Source: Desulfobacteraceae bacterium UBA2230 (GTDB taxonomy: Bacteria > Desulfobacterota > Desulfobacteria > Desulfobacterales > Desulfosarcinaceae). From it: 12,430 nt of DNA. The position numbers and the translations under genes are program-made. A model generated the notes under the pieces. It made no database searches and was not told the origin of the DNA. It was given only the letters and a program-made list of their open reading frames with translations. Location of the stretch: NCBI GenBank assembly GCA_002348005.1, contig DDYQ01000218.1:1-12430 (forward strand). Direction: 5' to 3'. This document shows, piece by piece, positions 1-7,346 of this stretch (position 1 is the stretch's first letter; each line of letters opens with the position of its first letter).

Positions 1-1510
1 TGGAGGTCGCCTTTTCAGAGCTTCTGGCGATTTCATTTATCGTGGAGGTCATCTGCTCGGCCGCCGCCGACACGATCCCCATTTCCCGGGCCGAGTGGTC
101 CATGGCCTCGGCGATCCGCGCAATACGGGTCGCAATCCCCTCCACGGCAGTGTTTGCGGTCGTCGATGTGTGTGACATCTGATCGGCGCCTTGCGACATC
201 TCCCTGGACAACCCGGTCATCTTGAACGCAGCATGATCCAGGTCCTGCGCATTGCCGGCGATGTGAACCATCATGGCCTGCAACTTTTCCATAAAGGTAT
301 TGAAGGCATTGGCGAGTTGTCCGATCTCGTCGGCATTTCGGGTTTGGAGTCGGGCAGTCAGATCCCCTTCGCCGCGCGCAAGATCCGTTAATCGCTCCAC
401 CACCCGCGAGATTGGTTTGACCAGTGAATTCGAGAATAGAACACTGATCGGAATGACCACGAGCAAGCATACCAGAAACACCACCCAGAGCAATTGGATG
501 ATTTTGCGCGTGCTTTGCCGGAGCTCCCCGAGCGATACCAAAGCGGATATGGCACCGATCAGGTCGGTATCGGCAAACAGCGGCAACACTCCCTCGAAAT
601 AAGAATCTTCGGCCAGCTTCAACTCTCCCGCCACCAGGTGCTGGGTATCCAGACTGCGTCGTGTACTCTGTTTCGCGATGCGCTCGATATCGAGATGCCG
701 GTATGCATCCAGATCTCCCATCAGCACGCTCCTTCCGCCAAACAGGTTGATGTGCAGGCCGGTCAGACGGGCCATCTTGGCGGTGAAATCCGGTTCGATG
801 CGCGCAGTGGCGGTGACGAATCCGACAGCCTTCTTTTCAACGGTCCGGGTTTCGGGGTTGAACACCTCGGCCGTAATTGGACTCTCGGCCCTGAGGAACA
901 TGATGTCCTGGCGCAGTTCGAACCGCACTGACTCTTGCCCGGACCAGCTCCTGTGAGGCGCGATCACGCTGCCGACTTCGGCCACCCGCTCCTGCTTGAC
1001 CCAGGCATCCAGCGCCAGTTCGATTCCCGTCCTGAAGTCGGCGGCATACAGTGCGCCGCCGTGAAGAAATCCAAGCAAGGCCGAGTCGCCATCTTTGCGC
1101 AGTGCGAAAGCCTTCAGATCGCCCTCCGGATCATAAACCGCCATCGTCCAAAGGTTCCCGGTGCGGCCGACCTGGTGGATGGCGTTGGTGACGGTGGCGT
1201 AAGTCTGAAGATAAAGGTTGAAGTTCGTTTCGTTCTTCAGGTCATTCAGATATTTGACCGTCGAACCCATTTTGTTGGCGCCGGCCATCTGCCGGGTTTC
1301 GGCCAGCAGTTTGGCCTGTTTGCCCAACAACTCCTCACGGACGACGTTCAGGGCCTTTTCAATGCGATCATCGGCGGTCCGGCGGTTTTCCTGATTGAGC
1401 AGCAGCATGACCACGGCCTGGGAGGCGATCATCACGGTCACGATCATTCCTACAGCCCCTAGAATCAGCTTCATCCTGAGCTTGATGGTCTTCAATGCAC
1501 GCCTCCGCAT
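1..1510 (-). CDS. Methyl-accepting chemotaxis protein (N-terminal 503 residues; cut by window edge)
   Basis: This is a transmembrane chemoreceptor that would signal to CheA/CheW. From the ATG at 1510 the frame is open to base 1. It begins with a basic stretch (MRRRALKTIKLRMK), then TM1 at about residues 14-38. A sensor region of roughly 300 residues follows, probably periplasmic and Cache-like, with segments such as LWTMAVYDPEGDLKAF. TM2 is at 337-361 (starts IIQLLWVVFLV). The HAMP domain is at about 360-412 (KPI at 365-367, DEIGQLANAFN at 394-404). The first signalling helices follow (SAAAEQMTSTINEIA). The conserved hairpin tip and any C-terminal tether lie outside the window. The start at 1510 is preferred over the in-frame ATG at 1474 because it keeps the basic N-terminus; neither has a strong ribosome site. 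The ligand cannot be told. Confidence 0.93.
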   Translation of the reverse strand, partial: MRRRALKTIKLRMKLILGAVGMIVTVMIASQAVVMLLLNQENRRTADDRIEKALNVVREELLGKQAKLLAETRQMAGANKMGSTVKYLNDLKNETNFNLYLQTYATVTNAIHQVGRTGNLWTMAVYDPEGDLKAFALRKDGDSALLGFLHGGALYAADFRTGIELALDAWVKQERVAEVGSVIAPHRSWSGQESVRFELRQDIMFLRAESPITAEVFNPETRTVEKKAVGFVTATARIEPDFTAKMARLTGLHINLFGGRSVLMGDLDAYRHLDIERIAKQSTRRSLDTQHLVAGELKLAEDSYFEGVLPLFADTDLIGAISALVSLGELRQSTRKIIQLLWVVFLVCLLVVIPISVLFSNSLVKPISRVVERLTDLARGEGDLTARLQTRNADEIGQLANAFNTFMEKLQAMMVHIAGNAQDLDHAAFKMTGLSREMSQGADQMSHTSTTANTAVEGIATRIARIAEAMDHSAREMGIVSAAAEQMTSTINEIARSSEKATS

Positions 1511-1827
1511 ACAGAAGGTGAAAATTGATCGGCTGCCCCGGGGAACACAGAATAGCGTTCGATCTCAGGTTCTATTGGCACGTCGCAGACAAAACTTTAG
1601 CTGCAAACAGGCACTTACCCCTGGAGCCGTTCTGCTGCAGGCAGACAATACAGAGTGCATCCGCATAAATATACCGCGTTGACCCCATTGGGCGGAAAGC
1701 ACTGCTTTTGTAAAAGTGGCCAGCCTGAGCGCCCCCGATGCAGCAGTCCGACTTCGGCACCCCTGCACTCACACCGAAATTGGTGATCCAATTTCATTCC
1801 GCATAAAAACCAACCAAGGAGAACGAA
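1511..1827. other. Divergent intergenic region, chemoreceptor / bfr
   Basis: This 317-base gap separates the leftward chemoreceptor gene from bfr. Open frames across it have no convincing start, ribosome site or protein-like composition. It holds an 8-bp-arm inverted repeat close to bfr (1776-1795). It also holds an AT-rich patch (1667-1675) and a small inverted repeat, CTTTT-GT-AAAAG (1705-1716). A TTGACC at 1679-1684 has no good -10 partner at 16-18 bases. I cannot assign a promoter for either gene with confidence. Confidence 0.5.
1776..1795. promoter_or_regulatory. Perfect inverted repeat upstream of bfr (possible operator)
   Basis: GAAATTGG (1776-1783), TGAT, CCAATTTC (1788-1795): eight-base arms match perfectly around a four-base centre. 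The repeat ends 32 bases before the bfr start codon. The position suits an operator for an iron- or oxidative-stress-responsive regulator, or a 5' UTR hairpin. It does not resemble the Fur consensus closely enough to name a regulator. The repeat is seen directly; its role is inferred. Confidence 0.4.
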
Positions 1828-2292
1828 ATGAAGGGAAATGAAAAAGTAATCGAAAAACTCAACGAGTTGCTGGCCGAAGAACTGACCGCCATCAATCAGT
1901 ACATGGTGCATTCGGAGATGTGTGAAAACTGGAATTACCAAAAGCTGCACAAGCAGGACCGGGCCCGGGCCTTCAAGGAAATGGTGCATGCCGAAGAACT
2001 GATCGAACGCATCCTGTACCTGGAGGGACGCCCTATCGTCACCAACCTGAAATCCATTCACATCGGCGCCGAAGTCGAGGCGCAGCACAAGAATGACCTG
2101 GCCCTGGAGGTCAGTGCCGTCAAAATGTACAATGAAGCCATCAAGGTGGCCGTCGATGCAGGCGACAACGGCACCCGTGAACTTTTAACCTCGATTCTGA
2201 AAGACGAGGAAGAGCACGTCGACGAGATCGAAGCCCACCTGGATCAAATCGAGCAGATGGGCAAACAGATCTACCTTTCGAGTCTTATCTAA
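1828..2292 (+). CDS. bfr: Bacterioferritin (heme-type ferritin)
   Basis: This is a cytoplasmic iron-storage and ferroxidase protein that assembles as a 24-mer shell, oxidising Fe(II) with O2 or peroxide and storing Fe(III). It is 154 aa, close to E. coli Bfr (158 aa), and numbering is collinear. All ferroxidase ligands are present: E18, E51, H54, E94, E127 and H130. Y25 is also kept. The heme-ligating methionine of true bacterioferritins is present as M52 (EMVHAEELIERIL), which separates it from non-heme ferritins. The start is well supported by AAGGAG shortly upstream (ccaaggagaacgaaATG). It appears monocistronic, with a perfect inverted repeat upstream and a stem-loop 16 bases after the stop. 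In an anaerobe it would serve oxygen tolerance and iron buffering (inference). Confidence 0.97.
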   Translation: MKGNEKVIEKLNELLAEELTAINQYMVHSEMCENWNYQKLHKQDRARAFKEMVHAEELIERILYLEGRPIVTNLKSIHIGAEVEAQHKNDLALEVSAVKMYNEAIKVAVDAGDNGTRELLTSILKDEEEHVDEIEAHLDQIEQMGKQIYLSSLI

Positions 2293-2308
2293 AGCGAGGA
2301 AGGCGATC

Positions 2309-2336
2309 GGCGGTTCGGTGCGCCAACTGAGCCGCC
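2309..2336 (+). terminator. Stem-loop after bfr, terminator-like
   Basis: An 11-bp stem with two G-T wobbles (arms 2309-2319 and 2326-2336) closes a six-base loop. It begins 16 bases after the bfr stop. The trailing sequence is only weakly T-rich (cgtcagctttc), so this is not a textbook intrinsic terminator. It lies between convergent genes (bfr and the 50-aa protein) and may act for both directions or protect the bfr mRNA 3' end. Confidence 0.5.
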
Positions 2337-2564
2337 CGTCAGCTTTCAGGAAGCGGTTCGCTCAAGCACCACCGGTTCACACCAGCGCAGGAACTGCGAT
2401 GCGAATCCGATGCACAGCGGTAGGCAGCAGCTGTGGATCTGAACCGGTCCGCGCTCGATCCACCGGCGGTTCCTGCGGCATGCCGGTCGGCTTTCACGCG
2501 ATTTGACGGGCCGGTTTCGCCGGCACACCCCATTGAAAACAAACCACTGAGAAGCTCTCCACGT

Positions 2565-2717
2565 TCAGCGGTAAAACTGCTCCACCCACGCCCTGAACCA
2601 ATCCGGCCTCTGAAGCATGACATAGATCAAACCCAGTGCCGTGATGGGAATCGGTATGACTGTGTCGCACAGCGCCAGCAGTATCACCGCCACCAAACCC
2701 TTCGTCTTTGTAGACAT
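2565..2717 (-). CDS. Small single-pass membrane protein, 50 aa, function unknown
   Basis: This short reading frame has convincing gene features. The ATG at 2717 is preceded by a Shine-Dalgarno (cGAGGAtagcATG). It has a short basic N-terminus (MSTKTKG), a hydrophobic segment at about residues 8-34 containing an IPIP turn (CDTVIPIPITALGL at 17-30), and a charged amphipathic end rich in W and F (RPDWFRAWVEQFYR at 37-50). The topology is probably one membrane span, or a re-entrant hairpin around IPIP. The composition is protein-like, not random. It is divergent from the Nudix gene and convergent with bfr. I do not recognise a named family and assign no function. Confidence 0.75.
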   Translation of the reverse strand: MSTKTKGLVAVILLALCDTVIPIPITALGLIYVMLQRPDWFRAWVEQFYR

Positions 2718-2866
2718 GCTATCCTCGATTGGTTATAGGTTCATTCGAAATGTTTCGGAAGGCGTCGCGCCCGCCCGTTTGCGGAAAAGACCGGGCACCA
2801 GATGACCCGACTGCCGGCGTTGTTTTCAACAGCTGCCGCGATGGAGTGTACCACAGGAGCAAAAAG

Positions 2867-3331
2867 ATGGCCAAAACATCTGCGGGACTGATCATGTACC
2901 GCTACACCGACCGAACACTTGAAATTTTACTGGTCCATCCCGGTGGACCGTTCTGGAAAAACAAGGAGGACGGCGCCTGGTCGATCCCCAAAGGAGAATA
3001 CCGCGAAGGCGAAGATCCGCTCGAGGCTGCCAAGCGCGAATTCAGGGAAGAGACCGGTTACGCCGCCGGGGGAAACTTTATTGCGTTGTCGCCGGTGAGA
3101 ATCAGCGGAAAGATCATCACCGCCTGGGCGTTTGAGGGCGATTGCGATGCGGGCCGCGTTGTCAGCAACACATTTGCCATGGAGTGGCCGCCGCACTCCG
3201 GCAGGCAGACCGAATTTCCAGAAGTCGACCGGGCGGGATGGTTTCCGTTGGATGCGGCCAGGCAGAAATTGTCCAGAGGCCAGGTGGCCTTGATCGATCA
3301 GCTCGAAAAAAAGTTGTCTTCCGCGGCGTAG
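2867..3331 (+). CDS. Nudix hydrolase, COG4119-like
   Basis: This is a cytoplasmic Nudix pyrophosphohydrolase of the group annotated as predicted NTP pyrophosphohydrolase. The substrate is unknown; (di)nucleoside polyphosphates or damaged nucleotides are usual for such enzymes. It is 154 aa. The full Nudix box G-x5-E-x7-REUxEExGU is present at residues 43-65: G43, E49, R57-E58, E61-E62, G64. The flanking group-typical segments LLVHPGGPFW (21-30), WSIPKGEYREGEDP and the later MEWPPHSGRQTEFPEVDRA are also present. I chose the ATG at 2867 because aggagc lies just upstream and the protein then begins like its relatives (MAKTSAGL). The frame is open 46 codons further upstream, but that part is not protein-like and has no ribosome site. 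Confidence 0.92.
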   Translation: MAKTSAGLIMYRYTDRTLEILLVHPGGPFWKNKEDGAWSIPKGEYREGEDPLEAAKREFREETGYAAGGNFIALSPVRISGKIITAWAFEGDCDAGRVVSNTFAMEWPPHSGRQTEFPEVDRAGWFPLDAARQKLSRGQVALIDQLEKKLSSAA

Positions 3332-3420
3332 CTGCACACTGAAATCGCCCCGACGGGTGGGCATCCTGGAGCCCGGCGACTTCTCCGGTGCCGGGAACCT
3401 TCTAATGAAAGGAGCAATCG

Positions 3421-4113
3421 ATGCGCCGTCCAGTTCTACTGCTGTTGCATGGCGCGCTGGGATCCAGCACGCAATTTGAACCCCTGGTGGATCTGATCGG
3501 GGATCGCATCGCGACGCATACCCTCGATTTCGAAGGCCACGGGGCATCTCCTTTGAGGCGACGCCCCTGCCGAATGGAGTACTTCGCAGAGAATGTAATC
3601 GACTACCTGAACGCCAACAAACTGGCGGCGGTATCTATTTTCGGACACAGCATGGGGGGTCACGTGGGGATGTATCTGGCACGCTTTTTCCCGGAGCGGG
3701 TCCTCTCGGTATTCACCCTGGGAACCAAATTCGTCTGGAATCCCGAAATCGCTGCCAGGGAGGCAGAGTTGATGCTTCCGGAAAAAATTGCGCAGAAGGT
3801 GCCGCATTTCGCCCGCCTGCTGCAGCAAAGACATGCCGCCGCGGGCTGGGAAGCGCTTCTGGGCAAGCTGCGCGAAATGCAGCTCCATGTCGGACAGCAC
3901 AACAGTCTGCCGGATGCCGACATTCGCGCTGTCGGCCAAAGGGTGCGCATCGGTCTGGGCGATCGGGACAATACCTCCAGCATCGAAGAAAGCGTGCATG
4001 TCTATCGTTTGCTCTCCAAGGGAGAACTGCAGATTTTTCCGAATACCGCCCACCCGATAGAGAAGGTGCCGTTGGAATATCTGGCCGCTGCGCTGATCGA
4101 TTTTGCCGGTTAA
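3421..4113 (+). CDS. Alpha/beta-hydrolase fold protein
   Basis: This is a 230-aa serine hydrolase of the MhpC-like alpha/beta-hydrolase superfamily, probably cytoplasmic since no signal peptide is seen. The oxyanion segment is LLLLHGALGSS (H10-G11). The nucleophile elbow is GHSMGG with S77. The acid is probably D181 or D183 in LGDRDN. The general base is H211 in NTAHPIEKVP. The ATG has a clear ribosome site (aaaggagcaatcgATG). It lies 89 bases after the Nudix gene on the same strand, so it may be co-transcribed, though a CCCGGC/GCCGGG hairpin (3372-3395) sits in the gap. It is convergent with another alpha/beta hydrolase. The substrate (ester, lactone or thioester) cannot be inferred. Confidence 0.9.
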   Translation: MRRPVLLLLHGALGSSTQFEPLVDLIGDRIATHTLDFEGHGASPLRRRPCRMEYFAENVIDYLNANKLAAVSIFGHSMGGHVGMYLARFFPERVLSVFTLGTKFVWNPEIAAREAELMLPEKIAQKVPHFARLLQQRHAAAGWEALLGKLREMQLHVGQHNSLPDADIRAVGQRVRIGLGDRDNTSSIEESVHVYRLLSKGELQIFPNTAHPIEKVPLEYLAAALIDFAG

Positions 4114-4123
4114 ATCGACCGGC
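4105..4123. terminator. Hairpin overlapping the stop codon between convergent hydrolase genes
   Basis: GCCGGT (4105-4110), a seven-base loop containing the TAA stop, then ACCGGC (4118-4123). A modest AT-rich stretch follows on each side (ggcaattta on +, aaaat on -). The place between two converging genes fits a weak bidirectional terminator. The stem is only six base pairs and T tracts are poor. Confidence 0.35.
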
Positions 4124-4182
4124 GGCAATTTACATTCCTGCGGGGCGGCGCAGCATGGCCACCACGTCCTCCGGTCCGGGGA

Positions 4183-4989
4183 TCACCGCCCGTCCACCTT
4201 CTGCAGAAAGGCGATCATCACCCGATTGCATGCCTCGGGTTGTTCGATCAGGACCTGGTGGCCGCCGCCGGGTATAACGACCTGTTCGGATCGAGGAATG
4301 CGCTCGGCCAGAAGCACGGAATTGAGCGGCGGCACCACCATGTCCTCCGATCCGGTGAGAACCAGCGTTCGGGCTTCGATCCGGTGCAGCCGATCGCACG
4401 CATCGTGTCCCTGGACCGCCTCCCACTGTTTCCGCAATACGTCCGGTTCAACCGGGTTCTTCATCGATACCGCCACGTATTCTTGAATGACCTGCAGCTT
4501 TTCAACCATTACCTGGCGGGCGAATAGATAGGAGAATACTTTCATGCGGGCCTCCTGACTGCCCTCATCCACCAGACGTTGAAACGCTTCGATCACCTCT
4601 TCGGCGGCCCGCACGAATTGTTCGCCGCCGCAATGGGTCACCGCCAGGATCAAGCCGTTCACCCGCCGCGGGTGCCGGATGGCCAATTCCTGAGCGATCA
4701 TGCCGCCCAGTGAAAGCCCCAGCACATGCGCCCGATCGATATCGAGGGCATTCAGCAGCCCGATCGTATCCTCGGCCATGTCATGGATGCTGAACGGTCC
4801 GCCTGGATCACTGGACCGGGCGACACCCCGATTGTCAAAGGTAATGACGCGATAGTGCCGCGATAAATACGGTACCTGCGCATACCAGTGATCGGCACTG
4901 CTGCCAAAACCTCGGATCAGTATCAGCGGATCGCCTTGTCCATGGGATTCGTAATAGATCCGGCGGCCGTCTTGCACGATTTCAGGCAT
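4183..4989 (-). CDS. Alpha/beta hydrolase, 3-oxoadipate enol-lactonase-like fold
   Basis: This is a 268-aa alpha/beta hydrolase unlike its convergent neighbour in sequence. It resembles the enol-lactonase/PcaD-like group, but the reaction is not known. Motifs: nucleophile elbow GLSLGG with S93; acid D216 in LTGSEDMVVP; base H244 in PGGGHQVLIEQPE. The oxyanion strand reads LILIRGFGSS, so the usual His of HGxG is Arg (R26), a variant I recall in some relatives. FDNRGVARSSDP (51-62) is typical of the fold. The ATG at 4989 is fixed by a strong Shine-Dalgarno (gcAGGAGGcgacaATG). The frame is open upstream to 5295, but that part is low-complexity Ala/Arg/Pro and not protein-like. A promoter-like element lies at 5179-5210. 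Confidence 0.92.
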   Translation of the reverse strand: MPEIVQDGRRIYYESHGQGDPLILIRGFGSSADHWYAQVPYLSRHYRVITFDNRGVARSSDPGGPFSIHDMAEDTIGLLNALDIDRAHVLGLSLGGMIAQELAIRHPRRVNGLILAVTHCGGEQFVRAAEEVIEAFQRLVDEGSQEARMKVFSYLFARQVMVEKLQVIQEYVAVSMKNPVEPDVLRKQWEAVQGHDACDRLHRIEARTLVLTGSEDMVVPPLNSVLLAERIPRSEQVVIPGGGHQVLIEQPEACNRVMIAFLQKVDGR

Positions 4990-5008
4990 TGTCGCCTCCT
5001 GCTTTTTT

Positions 5009-5026
5009 GCCAATCTAAGCATTGGC
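5009..5026. promoter_or_regulatory. Inverted repeat upstream of the leftward alpha/beta hydrolase
   Basis: GCCAAT, a six-base spacer and ATTGGC form a perfect six-base-arm repeat ending 19 bases before the start codon of the leftward hydrolase. It could be an operator or a leader hairpin next to the ribosome site. Seen directly; the function is inferred. Confidence 0.3.
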
Positions 5027-5178
5027 GGCTGTTTAAAAACATCTGCCGGCGTCAGGCGGGCCCGCGCGGCACAACATGGCGGCGCCGAGATGACGTGTTT
5101 CACCGCCTGCCGGCTCGTGGTGCATTGGCTGCCTTTGATTCGCCGGGTGCCGCCGGCTGGCGGAACCATTCCTGAAAC

Positions 5179-5210
5179 ACTATACCAGAAACAATAGCCA
5201 GCGGTGTCAA
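5179..5210 (-). promoter_or_regulatory. Possible sigma-70 promoter for the leftward alpha/beta hydrolase
   Basis: On the minus strand a consensus -35 TTGACA (5205-5210) is followed by an extended -10, TGG-TATAGT (hexamer 5179-5184). The spacing is 20 bases, longer than the ideal 17, which weakens the call, although an extended -10 tolerates poor -35 spacing. It would give a leader of about 180 bases before the start at 4989. Confidence 0.35.
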
Positions 5211-5397
5211 TATTGTCAGGTGCGGCGCTTCGCGCTATCGGGCCACGCGCTTCTCCCCTGCTGCCCGTTTCGTCGGCGGGTGAGGGGCAGCGCACTGCGG
5301 GCTCGCCACTGAACGCCAGGTCGCTCTTGGTCCGATGCGCGCTCGATTGGCTTCAGCAACGGCACTAGCCGAAGCGCCTTAAATGCCCTTAAAACGA

Positions 5398-5426
5398 TTG
5401 ACGCCGCAATACCCCTGCACCATACT
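5398..5426 (+). promoter_or_regulatory. Sigma-70-like promoter for the fusion gene and cfa
   Basis: TTGACG (5398-5403), a 17-base spacer, then CATACT (5421-5426). The -35 matches five of six and the -10 four of six consensus bases at ideal spacing. The predicted start near 5433 leaves a short leader with the strong ribosome site at about 5458-5465. Confidence 0.5.
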
Positions 5427-5469
5427 GAATCATTAGAGAAAGCCCTCGCCGATCGACGGGAGGTGCTCC

Positions 5470-7341
5470 ATGGAAAAAGAGAAGAAACTCAGATCCCCTG
5501 ACGCCGTGATCGGACGGATCCGGCCGGGGTCCCGCGTTTTCCTCTCCACCGGAGCGGCCGAGCCGCGTACGCTGGTCAAATACCTGATGGCGGATCACGG
5601 CGCCAACTTGCAAGACCTCGAGCTTATCCAGATTGTCAGCTATGCGGATGCGATCTCCCTGGCCAACCTGCAAAGTCAAAAATTCCGGCTAAAGACCTTT
5701 TATTCCGGCTGGATTGCCGACGATGCCATTACCGAGGGACAAGTCGATTTGATCCCCTGCCCGCTTGCCCGCGTCCCGGGGCTTATCGAAAGCGGCAAGG
5801 TGGCGGTGGATGTCGCTTTTGTACAGATCACGCCACCCGACAAAGACGGTTATTGCAGCCTGGGCATCGCGGTGGACGTCGCCCGCCTGGCGATTGAGAA
5901 ATCAAGCTGGTCGGTGGGTGAAATAAACGAGCACATCCCCCGAACGTTCGGGGACACGTTCATTCATATTTCAGAATTCGACATGCTGGTGGACGCCGAG
6001 GAGCCCCCGGTATATTTTCCCGACTGGACGGTAACACCGGTTTCGTTTGCGATTGCGGAGCATATCGCGCAGCTTATCGACGACGGCAGCTGTATCGCCT
6101 TCTCCATCGGCCCCTTGTTCGTGGCGCTCAGTTCCAAGCTGACCGTCAAGCGCAATCTTGGCATTCACTCGCCCTTTTTCAGCGATGCGCTGATGCAGTT
6201 GGTGAAAAGCGGCGCCGTCTCCAACCGCAACAAAGAGCTGTTCAGGGGCAAATGCCTGACGTCTTATGCCTGCGGCACCGCCGAATTGCTGGCATGGCTC
6301 GACGAGAATCCGACTGTCGAATTCCAGCCGGTAGACAAAGTATTCGACCCGCTCTATATCGGCCGTAACCCTAATTTCGTGGCGGTGATTGCGGCCAAGA
6401 AAGTGGACATCACCGGGCGCATAGAACTGCCCATTGGTCGCGGCAACTTGAGTTCCGGACCGGCGGAGGTTTTCGCCTTCATCCAGGGGGCTCAGATATC
6501 AGAAGCTGGGTTCACGGTGTTCGGTTTGCCCAGCCGCGACGCCCGCTCGGAAGCCAATATCGTTTTTTCCATAGGCGAATTGAAAAACCGAATCGATTTT
6601 CGGGAAGCCGTCGATTTTGTAGTGACGGAATTCGGCGTGGCCAATCTCAAAGGTTTGACGCTTCGGGAGCGTGCCCAGGCAATGATCGAGATCGCGCATC
6701 CCGATGACCGTGCCGGTTTGATCGCCCAGGCCAAACAGGGAAAAATTCTTTACTCCGATCAGATTTACCTGGCGGTCAGCGCCGACCACGGCCCCCCGGA
6801 TATCTGTGAGAAGAAAATTTTGAAGGACGGGCTCGAGATATGCTTCAGACCGATCAAGCCATCGGACGAAGAGGGCATGCGGCGGCTCTTCTACCGCTTT
6901 TCCGATGAATCGGTTTACTACCGCTACTTTGCACCTATCCGAGCCATGCCGCACACCCGGATGCAGGCGTATGTGAACGTCAACTGGAGCAACACCATGT
7001 CTCTGGTGGGCGTGGCCGGCAGACCCGGCAATGAGTGTATTCTCGCCGAGGGCCGCTACCTTCTGGATCCCACGGGGCAGTGGGCCGAAGTGGCCTTCGT
7101 GGTGGATGAAGAGTACCAGAACCTTGGATTGTCGACGCATCTTTTCGACCTGCTCATCCGGCACGCAACGCAAAAAGGCCTGCTGGGCTTTTACGCCGAC
7201 GTGCTGACTTCCAACTTCGCGATGATGGCGGTGTTGCGTAAAAGCAGGCTGCCGATCATGATCGAGCCTGAAGACGGCGCCTATCACGTCAAAATGCCTT
7301 TACGCTTGCCTGTCAAGGCGCAGGGTGCACCAATGGGGTAA
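5470..7341 (+). CDS. Acetyl-CoA hydrolase/transferase-like domain fused to a GNAT N-acetyltransferase
   Basis: This is a 623-aa cytoplasmic two-part protein. Residues about 1-435 resemble the acetyl-CoA hydrolase / 4-hydroxybutyrate CoA-transferase family; the best-kept block is DFVVTEFGVANLKGLTLRE (382-400) with IEIAHPDDR. Residues about 455-612 are a GNAT domain close to that of the PatZ/Pat lysine acetyltransferases: RPIKPSDEEGMRRLFYRFS, YYRYFAPI, AEVAFVVDEEYQNLGLS. Its acetyl-CoA loop Q550-N-L-G-L-S has Ser where Gly/Ala is usual. In active CoA-transferases I recall a catalytic Glu in a GIHTE motif; here it reads GIHSP (231-235). The usual Gly-rich GIGAIP loop reads SIGPLF. The CoA-transferase half may therefore bind acyl-CoA without transferring it. 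The start has a strong GGGAGGTG. cfa follows after 5 bases. Such fusions exist in other genomes by memory; the biochemical role is unproven. Confidence 0.88.
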   Translation: MEKEKKLRSPDAVIGRIRPGSRVFLSTGAAEPRTLVKYLMADHGANLQDLELIQIVSYADAISLANLQSQKFRLKTFYSGWIADDAITEGQVDLIPCPLARVPGLIESGKVAVDVAFVQITPPDKDGYCSLGIAVDVARLAIEKSSWSVGEINEHIPRTFGDTFIHISEFDMLVDAEEPPVYFPDWTVTPVSFAIAEHIAQLIDDGSCIAFSIGPLFVALSSKLTVKRNLGIHSPFFSDALMQLVKSGAVSNRNKELFRGKCLTSYACGTAELLAWLDENPTVEFQPVDKVFDPLYIGRNPNFVAVIAAKKVDITGRIELPIGRGNLSSGPAEVFAFIQGAQISEAGFTVFGLPSRDARSEANIVFSIGELKNRIDFREAVDFVVTEFGVANLKGLTLRERAQAMIEIAHPDDRAGLIAQAKQGKILYSDQIYLAVSADHGPPDICEKKILKDGLEICFRPIKPSDEEGMRRLFYRFSDESVYYRYFAPIRAMPHTRMQAYVNVNWSNTMSLVGVAGRPGNECILAEGRYLLDPTGQWAEVAFVVDEEYQNLGLSTHLFDLLIRHATQKGLLGFYADVLTSNFAMMAVLRKSRLPIMIEPEDGAYHVKMPLRLPVKAQGAPMG

Positions 7342-7346
7342 TTTCG

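Larger units (their letters stand above)
4990..5469. other. Divergent intergenic region, alpha/beta hydrolase / CoA-transferase-GNAT fusion
   Basis: This 480-base gap holds no credible gene. It contains an inverted repeat beside the leftward gene, GCCAAT-ctaagc-ATTGGC (5009-5026). It has a leftward promoter-like pair (5179-5210). A stem with GCTGCCC (5260-5266) and GGGCAGC (5285-5291) arms is also present. A rightward sigma-70-like promoter lies at 5398-5426. The central GC-rich part (about 5040-5380) shows nothing else I can name; it could be decayed sequence or an untranslated leader. Confidence 0.5.

Noticed and set aside
2510..2524. GCCGG-TTTCG-CCGGC hairpin downstream of the 50-aa gene
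   Set aside because: Five-base stem without a T tract; common by chance in GC-rich DNA.
2732..2760. Possible promoter (TTCCGA, 17 bases, TATAAC) for the 50-aa protein on the minus strand
   Set aside because: The predicted transcription start would fall inside the ribosome site and leave almost no leader; the -35 match is poor.
3436..4128. Long minus-strand open frame over the + strand alpha/beta hydrolase
   Set aside because: It is the antisense shadow of a gene with a full catalytic triad and good ribosome site; no protein motifs are seen in the antisense frame.
4990..5295. Upstream extension of the leftward alpha/beta hydrolase to an ATG at 5295
   Set aside because: The extra residues are Ala/Arg/Pro-rich and unlike protein, and the strong AGGAGG directly before 4989 fixes the start there.
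6499..7287. 262-codon minus-strand frame opposite the GNAT domain
   Set aside because: Antisense shadow of the fusion gene in GC-rich DNA; composition unlike a protein and no ribosome site seen.
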